Source of the DNA: Macrotrachela quadricornifera
Lineage: Eukaryota > Rotifera > Eurotatoria > Philodinida > Philodinidae
Length of the DNA stretch: 64,000 nucleotides
Direction: 5' to 3'
Assembly (NCBI GenBank): GCA_022393335.1
Contig: JAJEKB010020892.1
Coordinates: forward strand, 1-64,000
Made by a program: the position numbers and the translations under genes. Below, piece after piece: positions 60,018 through 64,000 of this stretch; position 1 is the first letter of the stretch, and each line of letters opens with the position of its first letter. A model generated the notes under the pieces. It worked only from the letters and a program-made list of their open reading frames with translations. It did not search any database and had not been told where the DNA came from.

Positions 60018-60730
60018 TTATTTTGCAAGTATTATAATAAGGAGTCTATTTTGATCCTTCACTACTACACTAGGAGGTACTGTTAGGACCTCAGCTACTA
60101 TACTAGGTGGTACCCTGAGGTCCTGAACCACTCTCTTCTCGACAAAAAAAGTTCCTTTCTCTATGACATTTTTGCACCACTTAATACATTTTCTTTTAAA
60201 AACAAAATATACCAAAAGACGCAGCGTGTAAAGATCTACAATTTACATAGGACAGCTTTTCCGACAATTGCACTTTTTTGCTTTCAAAATCGGTGAAATT
60301 TAGAAAGATTAAATTTTGACTATGTGAAAACGATAGTTTTTCGGTAAAAAATGAATTCGTTTTTTCTTATTTCATCTTCTTATAATTGTCTTTTTGTAAA
60401 TTGTTGAGCTTTTCAAGCCGCACCTTTTGGTATATTTTGTTTATTTTTTAATAAAACATATCAGGTGGTAAATAAGAAAAAACATTCGTCGTGTGCTAAA
60501 AAAAGACTTTTTCGCAGCGTTGGAGTTTAGTCGCTCAAAATTTTGTCAATTTCGAAAGCAAAAAGTACAACTGTAATAAATGTTGTTCGGTGTCAATTGT
60601 AGAGCTTTTCATGCTGCATCTTTTGGTATATTTTCTTTTTAAAACAAAATGTGTGAAGTGGTGCAAAAATGCCATAGAAAAAGGAACTTTTTTTTGTCCA
60701 GGAGAGAGTGGAAATCTATTTTTACATGTC
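60018..60730. mobile_element. Fold-back repeat sharing a motif with the 22-kb arrays
   Basis: The segment 60600-60720 (CTTTTGGTATATTTTCTTTT, GAAGTGGTGCAAAAATG, GAAAAAGGAACTTTTTTT) recurs in reverse complement at 60145-60225, and a third weaker direct copy starts near 60420. The left arm also includes 60055-60130, built of TACTATACTAGGTGGTACC and GAGGTCCTGA words, the same repeat as at 22380-22830. Translated frames here (KWCKNAIEKGTFF and KWCKNVIEKGTFF) are shadows of the two arms. Confidence 0.6.
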
Positions 60731-62629
60731 ATTGAAAGGTTTTTGAGATATGAGGCAGTCTGCAGAGAAAGTATTCTGGATACTTATCACGAGGAACAGG
60801 ATCAACATTTTCGTGAGATCTCTGAAAATAGTATAGAAGTGATTTAGAATGTTCTTTCGAACTGCAGCTATTATACATTGGAGCCGTTTTTTATACGCAA
60901 TCAAGTATTTTTTTGTTGGGATCTCGTAACTTCAACTGAAGGCGTTTTCTAATTGTTTTTCAAGCATCTTTTCGAATTTTTGTTGAGACTTTTTCCAATT
61001 CTGATTCGAATGTGTTCCACAAATTATATCATGGATTCTTCGAGTTGTTTGAACCACATGCTGACTGATATCTGAGAAAAAATATTTCAATAATTCCTAG
61101 TAGCTGGAAGATAGATGACTCCTGCCAATTACAATAAATAAAGAAATGTTTGTTAGTTACAGTTACATTTCTAATGTTAAATCAGCCACGAAGATAAAAC
61201 ATAGCTGATTAAAATGTGAGTAGATAGCATTCTGAGTCAATGATCTTCATCTTAATTAGCGAGTTTCTTGATACGTTTTATGTTTGGTATTCTTCTTGAC
61301 AGATGAGAAGAACAATCTATAATCGATATTTGAATAATTTTATCGGCCTACTGTCACATAATCAATAATTTGATGCTAGATTGTTGGTTATCGCAACAAA
61401 GTGAGCATCGCTCCATAAAATTAGACTTTTGAAAAGGAGCATTGTAAATCTGGATCCTAATGAAAATTCTAGACGAAGTAGTAGTTTAACTTCATCGTTG
61501 TGTTCTTGTACACGTGCATACTCGATTCATAATCTGTCTGTAGTTCAAACTCTTCTGATTTTTTTCAATATCTTTTAACATTAAACAGATCATCTCAACT
61601 ACTTATAGAGAATCTTCTCTTCAATCATAAAAAGCAAGATGTCCGGAAAGCTTTTAACAAACATCAATCTATTCACTTAATTAAAGTTGCGTGTTGATTC
61701 CCATTATTAAGTACCTAGACATAAGACAAGATTTCATTCCATGAACTTCATAAATTTTCTCTTTTTTTGTCTTGTTGTGCAAGAGAAATTACTGAAAAGC
61801 AAACTATAGGCACTGTTCCAATATTTTTTATCATAAAATATTTAGAATTATAGTGTTTCCCATAAACGTTTCGTGCAATACATAAGAAAGTGATAATTTC
61901 TGAAGAAGAGTAAAATTTCCCCACTCTCCTAATCTCAGTCTAGTTATCATGTGCTTATGACAAATGAACAATCACTCGTTTTGTGTAAAGTTTTTCTTAT
62001 CGAAATTTTATCAGAAATCTGTTGCCTATTAATATTTCGCTTTTTCACAACTACTTCCTTAATGTTTAGCGAGATAAGAATTGCACTTTTTCCTTCCAAC
62101 TAAATTCTACATACATAGCTAAAAATCATGTTGAAATCAATTTTCTTATGTCGAAAAATCGATTAAAATGATGTGACTTCGATCTTTAATGAATTTAATC
62201 GACTTTTAGCGTTGCTACTCATTTTTATCTACGAAAATAAAAAATGTATTCAAAACGAGTCTCAATCCAGAAATCATACTTTTTTTATTACTATTTCGAA
62301 CACTTTTCTAGATATGTATTAATGATAATAATTAATTAACCTTTAATAAATGTATGCCACTGTGGGAGATAATAACAATCAGCAGATGAATATCATATGA
62401 AGATGGTGATTGAAAACTTTAAACAGCCTGTTATCATCCATTAAAATGATAAAAATTAACACAATCGATTGGAATCAATAGAACTTGATTGGAAAACAAT
62501 ACACCTATTCAAAATCTGGTCAGAATCTTATCATTTGAGTTGATTTTCATTTACAATAAATTTGATCTTAACTAGATTTCTTTTGTCGTTTTTTTACACA
62601 AATGTTTATTCTTCTTCAGTTTGATGTAC

Positions 62630-62760
62630 AGAATTAACCATAAGCAACATCGCGATAATAAATCCAAATGTTTCCATTCGATATTGACCAAACAAGTTGA
62701 TATTTTTACCGGTGATAGAGGCATGTTTACAGCTTTTTGTATGAGACATATCGAGGCATA
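62630..62760 (+). repeat. Dispersed repeat, copy 2
   Basis: CCATAAGCAACATCGCGATA, AATGTTTCCATT and TTGATATTTTTACCGGTGAT correspond to the copy at 59571-59700. Confidence 0.5.
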
Positions 62761-63127
62761 TCAATAAATCACTATTCCTATCTTGTCAGATCGCTATCAG
62801 TCAAAATTTCTATTTCTCATAGGTACAAGAAAATGTATTAGAGAGTATAATCGATCTTTCTCTAAATAAAGGTTTCAAAAAAATCTTACTTATTTGAATC
62901 AATTTTCTTACATAGATAAATATGTATGCTATCTGATAAGTCCCTTACGCAAGGACGAAATCGCGATCATGGTAGTTTATATCATCCTCATCCTCAGTTT
63001 TTGATCTTTATCATCTTCAGCTGCTTTTCTATTAATCAAGACATAAATATATTTTTCATTTGTTTTAATCACTTGAACTTTTATTGAAAGAGATAACTAA
63101 TTACATAAAACATTAGTAATATTCTGT

Positions 63128-64000
63128 CTATGAATCGTTTTTCTTCTGAAGTATATGGCTTAGATCCATGTCACAGGCATAACTTTGTGGTTTCTTATGT
63201 CCATCTTGATAGAATTCTCCATTTTCTAACTCATTGGCAGGAGCATTCACTGCATAAAGGATGGAATCTGCACCAAATTCCGCTGGACGTGCCCCAGGAC
63301 CATGATTATTCAAATCAGTTGCACAGTACCTTGGACAAACAGATAAGATGAGTACATTTTTTGCACCAGACGATTGGCGTGCTTCTATTTTTGTAAAAGC
63401 AATAAGAGCGGCTTTGGATACACCATATGTTAAAAATGGTGATTTATCATTGTATCCAAGTTCTTCAAGACGTTTTGATTCAATTGCTGATACAAATTCT
63501 TCTACAAGTGCATCAAGTTGTTCAACAGTTAATGAAGATGATTTGTATTTATTTTGAAGATCATTTGACATTTCATGTAATGTCCAAGCACCTACTTCAC
63601 TTGCAACATTTATTATACGTCCATTTTCTTTGATAAGCGGAGATAAATGTTCATTAATTGTTTTAATTCCATAATAATTAGTGGCAAGAATTTGTCGAGC
63701 AGCATCAACAGTCTTTTCTCTTATGGCGATCCCAGCATTGTTAATGAGAATATCTAATTTTCCTCCCCACTTTTGTTTAATTTCATCGGTAGCTTGTGCA
63801 ATACTACTGGATGACGATGTATCCAACTGAAGAAGATGTACATTGGATGGTGAACCTAATTGATTGATGGCATCTTGACCACGTTTCACATCACGACTAC
63901 CAAGTAGAATAACAGTATCGTTAGAAGAGGACGAGTCCTTCAGAAGTTTTTTAACAACTTCGAAGCCAATACCTTTATTGGCTCCAGTTATGAGAACGAC
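63128..64000 (-). CDS. Carbonyl reductase-like SDR (CBR1 type), 5' end cut by window
   Basis: The frame is open to the window edge, so the start codon lies outside; 290 residues are visible. NADP(H)-binding TGANKGIG lies near the edge, followed by LQLDTSSSSSI, the NNAG motif in LDILINNAGI, and INVASEVG (catalytic Ser). Then comes the extended helix before the active site that marks monomeric CBR1-like reductases (EEFVSAIESKRLEELGY), the catalytic YGVSK (Tyr, Lys) and SVCPRYCATDLNNHGPGARP. The enzyme should reduce carbonyls such as quinones and aldehydes with NADPH in the cytosol. No intron interrupts the visible part. It looks intact. Confidence 0.92.
   Translation of the reverse strand, partial: VVLITGANKGIGFEVVKKLLKDSSSSNDTVILLGSRDVKRGQDAINQLGSPSNVHLLQLDTSSSSSIAQATDEIKQKWGGKLDILINNAGIAIREKTVDAARQILATNYYGIKTINEHLSPLIKENGRIINVASEVGAWTLHEMSNDLQNKYKSSSLTVEQLDALVEEFVSAIESKRLEELGYNDKSPFLTYGVSKAALIAFTKIEARQSSGAKNVLILSVCPRYCATDLNNHGPGARPAEFGADSILYAVNAPANELENGEFYQDGHKKPQSYACDMDLSHILQKKNDS

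Larger units (their letters stand above)
58418..63127. other. Gene-free repeat-bearing span
   Basis: No gene is supported. It contains the dispersed repeat pair at 59571-59700 and 62630-62760 and the fold-back structure at 60018-60730. The remainder is AT-rich DNA. Confidence 0.5.

Noticed and set aside
60018..60847. KWCKN(A/V)IEKGTFF frames as duplicated small genes
   Set aside because: Same reason: they sit on opposite strands of fold-back arms and include low-complexity repeat sequence.

Overview
The window looks like part of a bdelloid rotifer nuclear genome. The evidence is mixed: very AT-rich DNA, spliceosomal introns mostly 48-110 nt long, gene families typical of bdelloids (ADP-ribosyltransferase plus TPR, EF-hand, NHL-repeat, FMRFamide-receptor-like GPCRs, an ionotropic glutamate receptor with a K+-channel-like filter), and a scatter of decayed DNA transposons. 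The species cannot be fixed from sequence alone.

Layout. 1-9 kb: a small two-exon EF-hand gene (-), a GPCR relic (-), a leucine-rich-repeat gene (+) in which 19 consecutive 84-nt phase-0 exons each encode one 28-residue repeat, and the 3' part of an NHL-repeat gene (-). 9-15.4 kb: a hairpin with a Pol III B-box-like sequence, a broken piggyBac transposase (-), and a two-exon ADP-ribosyltransferase/TPR gene (-) whose 1.2-kb intron holds a 626-bp fold-back element. 15.4-27.5 kb: no recognisable genes, but diverged inverted and tandem repeats. 27.5-31.7 kb: a complete 19-exon lysosomal alpha-mannosidase (-), reconstructed here exon by exon to 986 residues with every phase consistent.

31.7-40.9 kb: repeat-rich ground containing tandem arrays, an assembly gap of ten Ns, a Pif1-type helicase fragment, a MITE, a Tc1/mariner relic and a possible 5.8-kb element bounded by matching inverted ends. 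40.9-42.4 kb: a four-exon VWA-domain gene (-). 44-45 kb: a GPCR pseudogene (+) missing its TM3 region. 45.5-47.3 kb: an intronless CocE/NonD-type serine hydrolase (-), a candidate for bacterial ancestry. 49.9-51 kb: an alpha/beta-hydrolase pseudogene (+). 52.7-54 kb: a second piggyBac relic (+). 55.8-58.4 kb: the intronless ionotropic glutamate receptor (+). 58.4-63.1 kb: repeats only. 63.1 kb to the edge: a carbonyl-reductase-like SDR (-), cut by the window end.

The genes do not form one pathway. The most interesting items are the one-exon-one-LRR array, whose symmetric exons would allow frame-neutral exon skipping, and the glutamate receptor with a GYG motif in its pore. The intact genes are separated by a large load of mobile-element debris, and at least three gene relics (two GPCRs and one hydrolase) lie among them.
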